Origin: Dryobates pubescens
Taxonomy: Eukaryota > Chordata > Aves > Piciformes > Picidae
NCBI RefSeq assembly: GCF_014839835.1
Contig: NC_071626.1
Span: 1,674,001-1,738,000, forward strand
Direction: 5' to 3'
DNA: 64,000 nucleotides
Shown here: one piece after another, positions 21,860 to 33,601 of the stretch
How positions within the stretch are numbered: position 1 is the stretch's first letter
How the letters are laid out: every line of letters starts with the position of its first letter
Notes under the pieces: generated by a model
Database searches by the model: none
What the model was told of the DNA's origin: nothing
Seen by the model: only the letters and a program-made list of their open reading frames with translations
Translations under genes and position numbers: made by a program

Positions 21860-22120
21860 CTAAGGGGAGGAAATGGCCTGAAATTGTGCCAGAGAAGGAT
21901 TAAGTTGGAGATGAGGAACAATTTCTTTGCTGCAAGAGTGGTCAGGGATTGGCACAGGCTGCCCAGGGAGGTGGTGGAGTCCCCATCCTTGGCGGTGTTC
22001 AAGAAAGCTGTGGCCGTGGCACATGGGGACAGGGTTTGATGGCCATGGTGGTGTTGGGTTGACAGTTGAACTGGATGGTCTTAGAGGTCTTTTCCAACTA
22101 AAGGAATTCTATGATTCTGA
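21860..22120 (+). mobile_element. CR1 LINE, 3' end, type A
   Basis: Sense copy immediately after the tail of the type B copy: GAAATGGCCTGAAATTGTGC, GGTCAGGGATTGGCACAGGC and GGCCATGGTGGTGTTGGG, with a tail at 22104-22120. The head-to-tail join suggests that one copy inserted at the tail of the other. Confidence 0.92.
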
Positions 22121-22404
22121 TAACTCTGTACTTCAGGACACTCATCTTGACTGGAAGAATGTCAGCTTCGAGTTCCTGGGTGAATGACACCTTCTTTATG
22201 CAAAACAAAGTAGCCTTAAAAGAAGAGGCTGAAGCACCTTTTAACACACCACACTCAACAGCTTCTGAGCTAGAGGTGATGTTGTAGGAGAAACAGGAAA
22301 CTGTATCCCTGTTCCCACGTGCTGGAATGGCAGGAAGCATCCCACCACCCTCTCTGGGCAGGTTCACAGCAACTATTGTGAGGAGTGGGGAATCATCTAA
22401 GACA

Positions 22405-22670
22405 AGGCTCTTCTCAGCAGTTCCCAGGGGCAGGAGAAGAGGTAAATGGAATAAATTTGAACACAAGAAGTTCCATCTAAACATGAGAAGGAACTTCTTT
22501 ACTTTGAGGATGACAGAGCACTGGAGCAGGCTGCCCAGAGAGGTTGTGGAGACTTTCAAGGCTCATCTGGATGTGTGATCTGCTTTAGGTGATCCTACTC
22601 CGGCAGCAGGGTTGGACTCAATGATCTTCAGAGGTCACTTCCAACCCCTCCTGTTCTGTGAGCCTGTGAA
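22405..22670 (+). mobile_element. CR1 LINE, 3' end, type D
   Basis: Sense copy encoding FHLNMRRNFFTLRMTEHWSR and LPREVV of ORF2, then CTCCGGCAGCAGGGTTGGAC and a decayed tail (TGTTCTGTGAGCCTGTG). Confidence 0.92.
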
Positions 22671-23435
22671 GGGCAGGCAATGCTGGAGCACAACCATGAC
22701 TAAGGCCTCTGGAGTGCTGCACCCTGCTTGGATAGGCATGGATGTGGGAATTCTCCCTGGAGCCTTCCTGAAACAAAAAGGTGCTGTCAGCTGGACCCAA
22801 AGTGCTGAGCTTCAAGGGCTTTATTGTATAAAAGCTTACTTTTAACATGTTCCATCTGAAAGGATAATTAGTGACTGCAGTATTCATTGTGTGTGAGATT
22901 CTAGCTGGAAGAAAACTCGAGGGCTTTGGGAAATGCCAGCTCTGGGAAATTATAACCAACATGACAGTTAAAGGGAAGAAAAACCCCAAAGAAAATCACA
23001 TAGTTCTGTGTGTTTGATTCCAGGGTTTTTTTCCCAGGAATATCTGCATTAAAAATTAGACCTCCCCCTCCCAAATACTACAATTAAGAAGAATTTGCCA
23101 TTTGGCTTTTCTTCTTGGAATGCTGTAAAAGCACCTACACCTTGAGTTTCTCATCTGGCATGATCCCTGCAGCAGAGCTTTCTTACACAAAGGGACTAAA
23201 TTAATTCTTGTTACGAAGTTTTGTGAAACTCCTGTTGTGTATTTGAGAGGACAGATTGTTCTAGAAGTCTGAAGCTTCTTAGGATTCATCATCCTGCTAT
23301 GGGAATGTCAAATGTGCTGTTGCTAAAAAGCAGCAGGAATTCAGTCAGAGTGCTCACTTTGGAGATGCAGAATGGAAGAGGAAGCTTTTGAGTAACTATT
23401 TCAAAGTGAGTTTGAAACCCAGAGGTCAGTGCTCA

Positions 23436-23870
23436 GAGCATCTACAGTTATGGGGAAAGGCTGAGAGACCTGGGGCTGTTTGGTCTGGAGAGGAAAAGAC
23501 TGAGAGGGGATCTGATCAATGTCTATAAATATGTGAAGGCTGGGGGTCAGGAAGGGAGGGACAGAGAGAGCCTCTGCTCACTTGTGCCCTGTGACAGGAC
23601 AAGGGGCAATGGATGGAAACTAGAGCCCAGGAAGTTCCACCTCAACATGAAGAATTTCTTTACTGTAAGGGTCATGGTAAATTAAACCATGGATTAGTCA
23701 CCCAGTGCCCATTCTCTAAATCTGCAAGTTTTGAGATGAAACCATCATGGATTAAATATTTCAAGAGGGCAAAAAGACAGTGAAAACAGGCTGTGAGGTG
23801 TCAGTGACACTGATCTGGTATCTTTGGAAGTCCCTTCCAACACAAACCATTCCATGAGTCTATGACTCCA
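23436..23870 (+). mobile_element. CR1 LINE, interrupted 3' end
   Basis: The ORF2 end occupies 23436-23674 (ATGGGGAAAGGCTGAGAGAC, CTCAACATGAAGAATTTC). After about 140 bp of unrelated sequence the 3' end resumes at 23815-23870 (GGAAGTCCCTTCCAACAC, ATTCCATGAGTCTATGACTC). It is either an insertion-deletion within one copy or two separate pieces. Confidence 0.8.
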
Positions 23871-23929
23871 TCCTCTTACTTTGCTTTGCCATTAATAAGT
23901 CAAAAAATATTTTCATTTATTTCATTTCA

Positions 23930-24420
23930 TAGAATCACAGAATAATAGAATGATAGAGTCATAGAATCAGAGTCATAGAATCACAGAATCACAGAATCAC
24001 AGAATAATAGAATCAGAGTCATAGAATCATAGAATTATAGATTCATGGAGTCATGGAGTCATAGTCATAGAATCCTAGAATCCTATAATCACATAGAATC
24101 ATAGAGTCATAGAATCACAGAATCATGGAGTCATAGAATCATGGAGTCATAGAATCATAGAGTCATAGAATCATAGAGTCATAGTCATAGAATCCTAGAA
24201 TCCTATAATCACATAGAATCATAGAGTCATAGAATCACAGAATCATGGAGTCATAGAATCACAGAGTCATAGAATCATAGAATAATAGAATCACAGAATG
24301 AGAATCATAGAATCAGAATCATAGAATCACAGAATCACAGAATCACAGAATCATAGAATGGAAGGTGTTGAAAGGGACCACCTGAAGGTCATTGTCACCA
24401 GCTCCCCTTCATTCTACACC
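23930..24420 (-). mobile_element. CR1 LINE 3' end with ~430-bp expanded 8-bp tail
   Basis: The CR1 body is short (24358-24420: GGTGTTGAAAGGGACC). Before it, 23930-24357 is built of the antisense tail octamer (CATAGAAT and variants CACAGAAT, CATGGAGT). A block of about 85 bp is repeated 120 bp apart (24056-24140 and 24176-24260), a higher-order unit of 15 octamers. Confidence 0.9.
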
Positions 24421-25109
24421 TAGCACTTTGAAAATTGGGGCCCTGGGTAGAATGGATTTGTTTCAGTGTTGAAAGCACAAAACCAAATTAAGCTAAGAGA
24501 CTAGCAGCCACATTTACATAGTAGATAAACTAAATGGAGCTAGCCAAGAGAAATACCAGATCTTGGCCCTGGGATGTGGAATCTTTGTGGTGTCACTGTG
24601 GTAAAGAGCTCAGAATACAGAGGGAAAGGGAACAGAGAGCCAAAAAGTTCCTTAATGAAGCATATTCAGGCAAGCCCCACATTTCCCATAAAAGCTGAAC
24701 CTTTTTCCAGTTACTCTGTCCTGAAATATGTTGCTGTGCAAGGATCTCTTTCAGCTGAGCTACTCAGGTCTCCCTGTGGTGGTTTTTTTTTTCACAAGAG
24801 GGCAAAGATGTGCAGAAAGCAAACTGCCAGAACTTTATATCTGGGCTTTTAGAAGAGGCTCTCCTCTTCCTAAACGCTATATAACCAAGGGCTCAGGTGA
24901 TATTTGCATTTCCCACATTAAGGCAGCTCAACTCTTTTCTTTGAAAGGATATCTCCTAATCCAACCTGAAAGCTGCCCAGATGAAGTCCTTATACTTTAG
25001 CTGCCTGCAGAGGCACAGAAATGCCTCTAAATAAGAGATGCAGCTCCTCCCTTGAGAGTTCTAGGAAGGAAATTCTAAGGTTCTAGGAGAGGTGCAGGGT
25101 TACTGCTCC

Positions 25110-25330
25110 TAAATCTCTTGGGGGTTGGGGTTTTTTGGGTTTGTTTATTGTTTGGGGTTTAGGAGTGGGTTGGGTTTGTTTGGTCTTGGGTTTGTTTGGT
25201 TTGCTGTTTGTTTTCTGGTTGGTTTTGGTTGGTTGGGTTTTGGTTTGTTTCTTTGGTCATTTTTGTTTCTTTCTTTGGTTCGCTTTTTTTCTTTCTTTGT
25301 CTGTTTCCTTGGGTTTGTTTTCCCCAGGAA
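25110..25330 (+). repeat. G/T-rich (GGTTTGTTT-like) low-complexity tract
   Basis: Over 200 bp of TTTGG and TTTGTTT words with long W/F/L-rich open frames that are composition artefacts. It has no similarity to CR1. Confidence 0.85.
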
Positions 25331-25737
25331 TGATGTTGAGTAAAATGTGTCCATGCAAGCAGGGTCTGGAACATCTGTGCTGGCCTCTTTGATCTCTCTG
25401 TACTCTCCCTTTGGGCTAGCCTGAAGGGTTCACTCATCTGCTTTATTTTAGACTCTTTAGTCCTGCTGACCTTTTGTGGTTCCTTTTTGAAGGAATCAGG
25501 GAACTGTTTGGAATTAGAGGGTTTGTCTATCTGACTCTGAACAAAACTTACAGCTTCCTACTCTCTGTTTTGAGAAGCAATGTGCAAAAGAGGGGAAGAT
25601 CATCACTACATGCAAGTCTTCAGAGGTGGAGGAGGAAAATTGAAACCTGAGTAAATGTAAACACCGAAGTGGTCTGCATGGCTGTGGGGAGTGAACAGTA
25701 GAGTGTGTGGTGAAGGGTACATAAAGGGGTGTGTGGG

Positions 25738-26098
25738 GGGGAACTTTTTACAAGGGCTTGTAGTGACAGGACAAGGTGGAATGGATTGAAGCTGAAAGAG
25801 GGAAGATCCAGACTGGAGATTAGAAAGAAATTCTGTACATTGGAACAGGTTGTTCAGGGAGGTTGTGTATGTCCCCTCCCTGGAGGTGTTCAAGGCCAGG
25901 CTGGATGAGGCCTTGAGCAACTTGGGGTGGTGGGAGGTGTCCCTGCCCATGGCAGGGGGTTGGAAGTGAATGATCTTGGAGGTGCCTTCCAACCCAAACT
26001 ATTTATGATTCTCTGATTGATTCTCTGATTCTGTGATTCTATGATTCCATGATGCTATGATTCCTTGATGCTATGATTCCATGATTCCATAATTCTAT
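25738..26098 (+). mobile_element. CR1 LINE, 3' end, type C, with long octamer tail
   Basis: Sense copy: AGGGCTTGTAGTGACAGGAC, GGCCAGGCTGGATGAGGCC and CTGCCCATGGCAGGGGGTTG. The tail of ATTCTATG/ATTCCATG/ATGCTATG octamers runs from about 26008 to 26098. Confidence 0.93.
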
Positions 26099-26879
26099 TT
26101 CAGGTTTTGAGGCATTGCATTTTCTCTAGTCATCAGGGATGGAGTTTAAGAGCATGTTTCTCATAAACTGCTTGTCCTTTGGAGCAAGACCCCTAGCACT
26201 TTAATGAAGGAGTAACTACATTCAACACACTGTAGTGCAGCCTTTGCTAAAGAGCAATCCACAGGGCTGGTGAATTCTCTCTGCTTGCAGTATGCTCCTG
26301 GGTTTGCTGGTGATGAACTAGACACATGCTTGATGGTTAACAGATCTTGCTTTGTATTAAATCTGAGACACATGGCAGCCATTATTGAAAGCAAGCAATG
26401 CATCTTTTTTTCCCAACTGTCAGCAGCTTTGATGCTGAAACAGAACAACAGCTCTTACAGCATTCCCAGTTGTCCATATCTCCTCCCAGTGGGCCTTTCT
26501 AGTCTATATTTTTATCCCTTCTAGTCCCTCTCAAGCTTGTTGGCTGTTCTAGTCTCAAGCATGTACATCACTCTCTCAAAGGAGATGTTACCATCCTCTG
26601 CAGTTCTTAGTGTTCCTCACTGATCCTTCTGGAAAACAGATTCTCCTATTTACTAACTTGGACTGCCAGGAGACCTATGGAGCAAAAACCCTGCAATAGC
26701 CCGAGAGACCTTCCTCAAACTGGAAGACTCTCAATGGTATCTTTTAAAAGGTCTCAAAAAATCACCATATTTTTTACTGCAATATTTATTCCACTTCCTT
26801 TCACTGTCATGCAAATGCCTTGCATGCTGATATGTTTTGGGGAGATTGGTTATGTTCTCAGGAGGAGCTTTTGCTTCAG

Positions 26880-27083
26880 TGGTCACAGGATGGTTTTGGT
26901 TGGAATAGACTCCTAAGATCATTGAGTCCAACCATCAACCCAACACCACTATGGCCACTAAACCATGTCCCCAGGTGCCATGGCCACAGGTTTCTTGAAC
27001 GCCTCCAGGGATGGGGACTCCACCACCAACCTGGGCAGCCTGTTCCAGTGCTTGACCACTCTTGCAGCAAAGAAATTTGCCTT
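26880..27083 (-). mobile_element. CR1 LINE, 3' end, type A
   Basis: Antisense copy: GTCACAGGATGGTTTTGGTT, CCATCAACCCAACACCACTA and CACTCTTGCAGCAAAGAAAT. Confidence 0.92.
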
Positions 27084-28047
27084 TGATTGCTTAGCTTCAG
27101 AAGTTCAAAGTGACCTCACAAACACAAGATTCTTAGCCATCTCTTACTGAAAATGAGGCCCTGGGAAAAGTCTCAGGTTGGATGCTTGAAGCAAAAAGCT
27201 TCTCAAGCCATTAGTCATTTTTGGAAATCATGGCTGTGGCCTTTTATTAGTCTGTAAAACTTTATCAGCATATATTGCACCCTTTAAAGACTAAATAGTG
27301 ACTCTGGATGATGGAGGACTGAACAAAACCAATGCATGCTGGAGACTACATGGGCAGTCTGGAAGGTTTCATGGAAAGCAGCCCTCTCTGCAAAGCCTGC
27401 TTGGGCACCCAAGCAAGCACTTGTTCCTGAAGAGATCTTTCCAGAGTTTTGGAGTGCATGTGAGAACAGAGCCATCACACACTTTATTCCTGGGTTTTGA
27501 AAGAAAATTCAGGTTACTGAGAAAGTCCTAGCACATGTTTTGGCTGTTTTCTTCTCCTGGTGAAGAACTGCTCCTTGGAATGTGATGGCAGCATATGTTT
27601 GATAAGGTTCAAATGCCTGTCCTCCAAATCCACAGACAGTAGACTGACTACACAAACAGTCCCACTGCTTGTCCCCAAGGTAAGCAGCAAGTCCCTCTGC
27701 CAGTGACTTCTCTGACTATACAGTGAACATCTGTACACAATCAGCAGGTTAAAGGGCAACTTCAGCCCCCCACGAGGCATAAGATAAATCAGTCTTGATT
27801 ATTGTTGAATATAAAGCATCTGGTGTGTCATAACAGATGTCCAACACCTGGACCCATTATTTTGAAACCTTTAGTATAATGTTTGTGAAGGTCTTGGCTT
27901 CTCTTTTAATGGTGACCAGACCTCAGTGTCTCTATATCCTCTCTACTCACACTGTACACACTCTACATCCTCTCTACAGACTGCTGCACAAATACAAGCC
28001 GGCTTTGCTTTTGCAAGAATCATAGATGCACTTCTTTTGGTGAAGCC

Positions 28048-28435
28048 TGCTTAAATCAAAGAATCAAAGAGCCAAAGAACCAGGGAACCAAAGAATCAGA
28101 GAACCAAAGAATCAGAGAACCAAAGAATCAGAGAACCAAAGAGTCAAAGAATCAAAGAATTAGGGAATCAAAGAATCAGAGAATCAAAGGATCAAAGAAT
28201 CAGAGAATCAGAGAATAAGATAATCAAAGCATCAGAGAATCAAAGGATCAAAGAATCAGATATCAGAGAACCAAAGCATCAGAGAATCAAAGAATCAACC
28301 ATAGAATCATAGAACTGTTTGGGTTGGAAAAGCCCTCCAAGATCGTTGAGTCCAACCATCAGCCTAACAGCACCATGGCCCCAAGTGCCATGTCCACATC
28401 TCACAACCAACCACACAACTATTTTAACCTTCATA
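28048..28435 (-). mobile_element. CR1 LINE, 3' end, type A, with ~270-bp expanded tail
   Basis: The tail complement at 28048 to about 28315 consists of CAAAGAAT and CAGAGAAT/CAGAGAAC octamers, in places alternating to give a 16-bp unit. The CR1 body follows from 28316 (GTTTGGGTTGGAAAAGCCC, AGCACCATGGCCCCAAGTGC) and is truncated near 28435. Confidence 0.92.
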
Positions 28436-29017
28436 CAGTGGTGCTTTGGCCTCTCCTCCTCTGTCTTCTGCAGACTTCAGTTGTTAAACCTCCTCTTGAT
28501 TACTGTATGATATTGACTTGTGCTGTGGGAGGTCAAAGGAAATGTTTTGGGGCTCGGGCATTTAAAGTCAGGCTCATGATGCAAAGGTTAATATGTTACA
28601 TCTATTTTTTGTGCTTATAATTCACACATCTGCTAGAACCTTTATGTTTAGATATTGATGTAAATGAATTTCATTTTTTCAGGTTTTCAGCTTATCATAT
28701 ATGAAGGAGTTCATTTTATACCTGGCCCATAAGAAAGCCCTAACTGTCTTTAGCTGGGGTCTGGAGTTCCAGGAGGATGAAACACTTCAGTGTTTGGTTT
28801 TAAGCACATATTTAAGCTACTGGTGGCAAAGATCTATTTTTGTCCTCCAGAAAAAAAACCAACCCAAACCAATAAGTAGTACAAACAAATCCTTAGGGGG
28901 GAGAAAAAAAGACATGACATATACAACATTAACTTTTCTCAAGTCAGTGGAAGCTGCCTTCTTTAATTGTTTCTTTCTTTGACATTTTAATTATTTATCT
29001 TTTTTGTCTACTGCATG

Positions 29018-29130
29018 GAATCATAAATTCATAACACCACAGAATCACCTGTTTGGATAAGACCTTGAGATCACTGAGTCCAAGCATAGCCTAACATCTC
29101 CCTGTACATGACTGTTAGACTTTACAAGCT
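29018..29130 (-). mobile_element. CR1 LINE, decayed 3' end, type A-like
   Basis: Antisense piece: AATCATAAATTCATAACACC, then GATAAGACCTTGAGATCACT and GAGTCCAAGCATAGCC. It is highly diverged. Confidence 0.75.
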
Positions 29131-29228
29131 TCAGACATTCTTAGTTCAGGAAGCAAAGTGTCAATCATGATGAAATAATTTCTTAGAGGTCTTATTGGAC
29201 AAATAAATGAGACAAAACTAACTTAAAT

Positions 29229-29645
29229 AATCATAGAATTATAGAATGGTCTGGGTTGGAAGGGACCTCCAAAGCTCATCCAGTCCAACCCCCCTGCAGT
29301 CAGCAGGGACATCCTCCAGTAGATCAGGTTGCCCAGAGCCCTGTCCAGTCTGACCTGGAATATCTCCAGGAATGGGATCTCAACTACCTCCCTTGGCAAT
29401 CACTTCCAGCGCTGCACCAACTTCATGGCACAGAACTTGTTCCTCACATCCAATCTAAATCTACTCTTCTCTAATTCTAAACCACTGGCCCTCATCCTAT
29501 CACTGCAGCCCTTTGGAAACAGTCCCTGTGCAGCCTTTTTGTAGCCTCCTTCAGGTACTGGAAGGCTGCTTTAAGGTCTCCCTGGAGCCTTCTCTTCTCC
29601 AGGTGGAACAACCCCAGCTCCTTCAGCCTGGCCTGGGTAGGAGAG
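29229..29645 (-). mobile_element. CR1 LINE, 3' end, type F
   Basis: Antisense copy, well preserved: CATAGAATGGTCTGGGTTGG, CCTGCAGTCAGCAGGGACAT and AGGTTGCCCAGAGCCC, plus the ORF2 end up to the region encoding the SLEKRR motif. Confidence 0.93.
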
Positions 29646-29911
29646 GTTAAAATGAAATAAACAAATTTTAAACCTAAGGTAAACTCGTGAAAAGTAACAG
29701 GAGAGTTGTGTTTTCAGTGCTCTTTTTAGCTTTTCCCTTAAAAAACTTACACCCATGTTCTGGATTTGAAAGTGGTTAGTTTTCTTGATATGAAATTGTT
29801 ATTTTTTTAAGCTTGGACTGAAAATTCAAACAGAGCTCCTAAAAAATACTTAATGTGAGAAATATGCATCTATGCGTTGGATAGCAAGCTGGCTGGAGAG
29901 CTCACTGATAA

Positions 29912-30522
29912 ACCAACATAGCCAGCAGGTCAAGGGAGGTGATTCTCCCCCTCTCCTCTGCTCTGGTGAGATCCCACCTCTCTGATCTGGTGAGAGCACA
30001 CCTAGGGTACTGCATCCAGTTGTGGAGCCCCTGTTACAGTAAGGATCTGGAGGTGCTGGAAGGTGTCCAGAGAAGGGCCACAAGGATGAGCAAAGGGCTG
30101 GAGCTGCTCTGCTATGAGGACAGTCTGAGGGAGTTGCAGCTGTTCAGTCTGGAGAGGAGAAGGCTCCAAGGAGACCTAATTGTGGCCTTCCAGGATCTGC
30201 AGGGGGCTACAAGAAAGCTGCGGAGGAACTTTTGAGGCTGCCAGGGATTGATAGGACTGGGGGGAATGGAGCAAAACTAGAAGCGAGTAGATTGAGATTG
30301 GATGTGAGGAAGAAGTTGTTCCCCATGAGGGTGGTGAGAGACTGGCACAGGTTGCCCAGGGAGGTGGTGGAAGCCTGGAGTTGTTTGCAGCCAGGCTGGA
30401 TGTGGCTGTGAGCAACCTGCTGTAGTGTGAGGTGTCCCTGGCCATGGCAGGGGGGTTGGAACTGGCTGATCCTTGAGGTCCCTTCCAACCCTAACAATTC
30501 TATGATTCTATGATTCTATAAC
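29912..30522 (+). mobile_element. CR1 LINE with ORF2 end, type E
   Basis: About 610 bp in sense orientation. It encodes RVQRRATRMSKGLELL-like and ELQLFSLERRRLQGDLIV words of the ORF2 end, then the type E 3' UTR (AGTGTGAGGTGTCCCTGG) and three tail octamers (30500-30522). Confidence 0.93.
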
Positions 30523-31106
30523 TAGTTGGTGCCTTGATAATTAAAACCAGACCTCACTGTAGGAGGCACTGGAAACTATGATAACTTAGCAGAAATATAT
30601 GCAAATATCTCTCTGAACAAACAAAACAAAAACAACCAAAAAAGGGAAAAGATAAGCTTTAATCTTCCAAGAAATGAAAATTCCCTTTATTACAAAAATT
30701 CTTAGCAAATGCTTTTGCTGTCCTTCTCCTCCTCCTCCTCCTTCTCAAGAATTATGTCTTTATGGCATGGCTGCATCTGCATCTGATAAAAATCCAATCA
30801 GATGTTTCCGTAGAGACGGATGGCACTGGTTTCAAGACTCTGTGGCCACTTGTGGGTATTTATGAGGATGAATAACGATGCACACGAGCTCTGCATGTAA
30901 ATTATCTCCTGGCAAGACCCCTGGCCCAAAGGTACGTTTTTGTCTTACCTGTTTCATCTAGACCCCTTGCTAAAAGGTACAAAACGATCTCACGCCTTCA
31001 GCTCTGCGGCTGCTTGATATTCAAGTCAGGATTCGCTGCCTTTTCCTCTCTAGGTGCTGAGGTGCCTTAGTTATTGGAGGGGTTAAAAGCTGTAGCCAGT
31101 GATGCG

Positions 31107-31115
31107 TATATATTA
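31107..31115 (+). promoter_or_regulatory. KERA: Candidate KERA TATA box
   Basis: TATATATTA lies about 25 bp upstream of the candidate exon 1 start and about 100 bp before a consensus donor (31213). The surrounding 31000-31210 is repeat-free. Confidence 0.4.
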
Positions 31116-31131
31116 GGTTGTATTCATAGAA

Positions 31132-31212
31132 CACAGCTTGTAGCCTGACTCAAGCTATTACAGTCTAACAACAGTGACCAATAGCAAGAGAAGAAGATCC
31201 AAGAAAGCTGAG
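31132..31212 (+). other. KERA: Candidate KERA exon 1, non-coding 5' UTR
   Basis: KERA, like LUM, begins with a short non-coding exon. This stretch follows a TATA-like element at the right distance, lacks repeats and ends at CTGAG|GTAAGC with GT at 31213. It lies 2.4 kb upstream of coding exon 2. I cannot align it to a known keratocan mRNA here, so the call rests on position and signals alone. A second possible donor (AAG|GTAAAT near 31424) lies nearby. Confidence 0.45.
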
Positions 31213-33601
31213 GTAAGCCCAGGCTCTGAAGCAATGTCAAATTAAAAACAATAGCTAACAAGGTGTGCATGGGAATACATCTGGGAATGCTAGCATGGGC
31301 TTCAAGTTTTATTATGCTATGAATTCTTAGGAGGACAGGAAGCAAACCCAGGGGTGAGCAGCCAAAGGCTGGGAATTTACAGTGAGTTCTGACTGCAGCT
31401 AGCTGCAGGAACCTGACTAACAAGGTAAATTCCTTTCTGTTTTAATTTTGTTGGAGTTATTCATCTTATTAATTTAAGGTGTTCACATTGTGCAGCTGAG
31501 TTGTTCATGCCATGAACTTTAGGTAGTAGGACTGTGAATTTAAGTTATGAATATCATGAAACTAAGCCATGAATATCATGACACTAAGCTATGAATATCA
31601 TGAAACTAAGTTATTCACACAATGAACTTAAGTTATGAATATTATTACATGAAATTATTAATATAATGAACGAAGTTATTAAGGTTATTAATATGAGCTA
31701 TGACTATTTATTATAAGTTATTAATATGTAACTAAGCTATTAATATGTTGCTAAGTTATTAATATAGTGACCCTAGGTTATTACTGTTATTAAATGAAAT
31801 TATTGATGTTATTGATACCATAAAAGAAAATTATTAATACTCTGAACTTAAGTTACTAAGATTATAAAATGAAATTATTGATATTATTAAGTTATTAATA
31901 GATGGAAGGAAATTATTAACACATTGAACCAAAGTTACCAAGCTTATAAAATGAAATTATTGATACTGTGAATTGAAGTTGTTAATACTATCAAATGAAG
32001 TTATTAATACTCTGAACTTAAGTTACTGAGATTATAAAATGAAATGATTGATATTGTGAACTGAAGTTGTTAATACCCTGAAAGGAAATTGTTACTATGA
32101 TGAACTGAAGTTACTAAGGCTATAAAATGAAATGATTGATATTGTGAACTGAAGCTGCTAATACTATAAAATGAAGTTATTAATATGAACCTGAGTTCCT
32201 AAGATTATGAATTTCAGCTGTTAATATTATGAAACTCAGTTATTAAGCTGATGAGCAAAAAGTTACTTAGGTTGTGAATCCAAGCTGCTGATGTTATGAA
32301 GATTTACAGAGGGAGAAGGTGCCACTCACCCTGTAAATTAGAGATGTTATTCCTCAGGGAGTTTTTCTTAGCCTTTTGTTTGTTTGTTCAGGGGTTTTTT
32401 TGGGGTTGTTTTGTTTTGTTTTGGGATGCTTTCACCCAGCAGTTCTTGAGGCTGGAAGATCTGTAGGATGCTGCACTTGTTATTGCCCAGAACTGTGCTG
32501 AAAACTATGAAATGCCTACCTCTGAGCTATTAACCTTCCTGGTGGATGAACTCTATCAGAGAACTGACTTTATTCTTTAAATACTTTCTATTCTTGGTTT
32601 TGGCCAAAAACTGACTTCCCAATTTTGGCCAGAAATCTCAGCCAGGAGTCTCTTGCCTCTGCAGAGCGAAATTCTTGCTAATCTTTCTCAGGAAGCAAGC
32701 AAGATAACAGATAAGCAAGATGATATTTGTGCTACACAAATATTTCCTTTTGGAATGAATTACTGAGGATTTCTATTCACCACTTAATAGTGGAGGAGGC
32801 TAAACAAAGCCAATAACTGCTCAGGTGAAACAGATAGAAGAGGCATGAGTGCCTATGATGCCTATGATTTGGTTAGGTCTTATTTTTGGTACTATTTAAA
32901 AGCAGACATTTGGGTTGATTTATTTGATTATTTTTTTTCTTTGCTTTCAGAGAAAGAAATTAATAAATTTGGCTACGAGAGGGTGAATGAGAGAGGGGAA
33001 TGGATTACTCAAACATATTCCCTCCAAGCTCTTTAAGAACATGCCCAACAAACAGCTGTTAAAACACTCTTTGATCCCTCACTCTTCTGTGATGAGAAAA
33101 GACCCTGGAAAATCTGATCCAGATGCCATTAGAATTTCAGAGAGAGGAAAACCAGAAAAGAGGGGATGATTGATTTGAGGAGGAGGAACACTGAGTGAAA
33201 CAGCATTTATATCACCATGATAGCTTTACTGAACTTAGGACCTTATACAAAGTAGTTTGTAGCTCTTGGTTGGAAAGCATAAACAAGTTTATAAGTAGCA
33301 TGGATTTAACGACAGAAAGTTGGTCCAGGTTTTGAGGTTGTTTAGCTTGAACATCAGTTAAACTTGTGGCTAATGTTGAATCAGGAGAATATTATCCAGC
33401 ATATAGCAAGCATAAAGCTTTTTGCGTTACTGTTCAGTTTTTCCTTACCATTCAGTACCACAGAAGGCAGAATGTGGCTGCTCAGGAAGGAAATGTTTGC
33501 TGTGCAATACTGCTCTGTTGTGCAGCGCTGCTTCCTTAACCTAACGTGCTGTTGGAGTTGTTCTCTTGAGAGACAGCTAATTGTTTTTCTCCCTTTCCAA
33601 G
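31213..33601 (+). other. KERA: KERA intron 1 (if exon 1 is as proposed)
   Basis: From GTAAGC at 31213 to the acceptor CTCCCTTTCCAAG ending at 33601. It contains the 22-bp-monomer array (31494-32310) and then about 1.3 kb of CR1-free single-copy sequence (32311-33601), in a window where CR1 is otherwise rarely absent for so long. Confidence 0.45.
31494..32310. repeat. 22-bp-monomer tandem array (~36 copies)
   Basis: Monomers such as AAGTTATGAATATCATGAAA plus CT repeat at an exact 22-bp step in the left part (from 31542). In the right part two diverged monomers alternate, giving a 44-bp dimer: a GAAATTATTGATATTGTGAA form and an AGTTACTAAGATTATAAAAT form. The edges are decayed. Confidence 0.9.

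Larger units (their letters stand above)
19991..31130. other. LUM-KERA intergenic region
   Basis: No exon was recognised. Non-repeat stretches (19991-20431, 20991-21565, 22121-22404, 22671-23435, 24421-25737, 26099-26879, 27084-28047, 28436-29017 and 30523-31100) look single-copy, apart from a TTTGG-rich tract at 25110-25330. The regulatory DNA that restricts KERA to cornea would be expected here or in KERA intron 1, but nothing could be named by eye. Confidence 0.7.

Noticed and set aside
23930-24357. CRISPR-like array because of regular short repeats
   Set aside because: The repeats are contiguous 8-bp CR1 tail units with no unique spacers, in a vertebrate genome.
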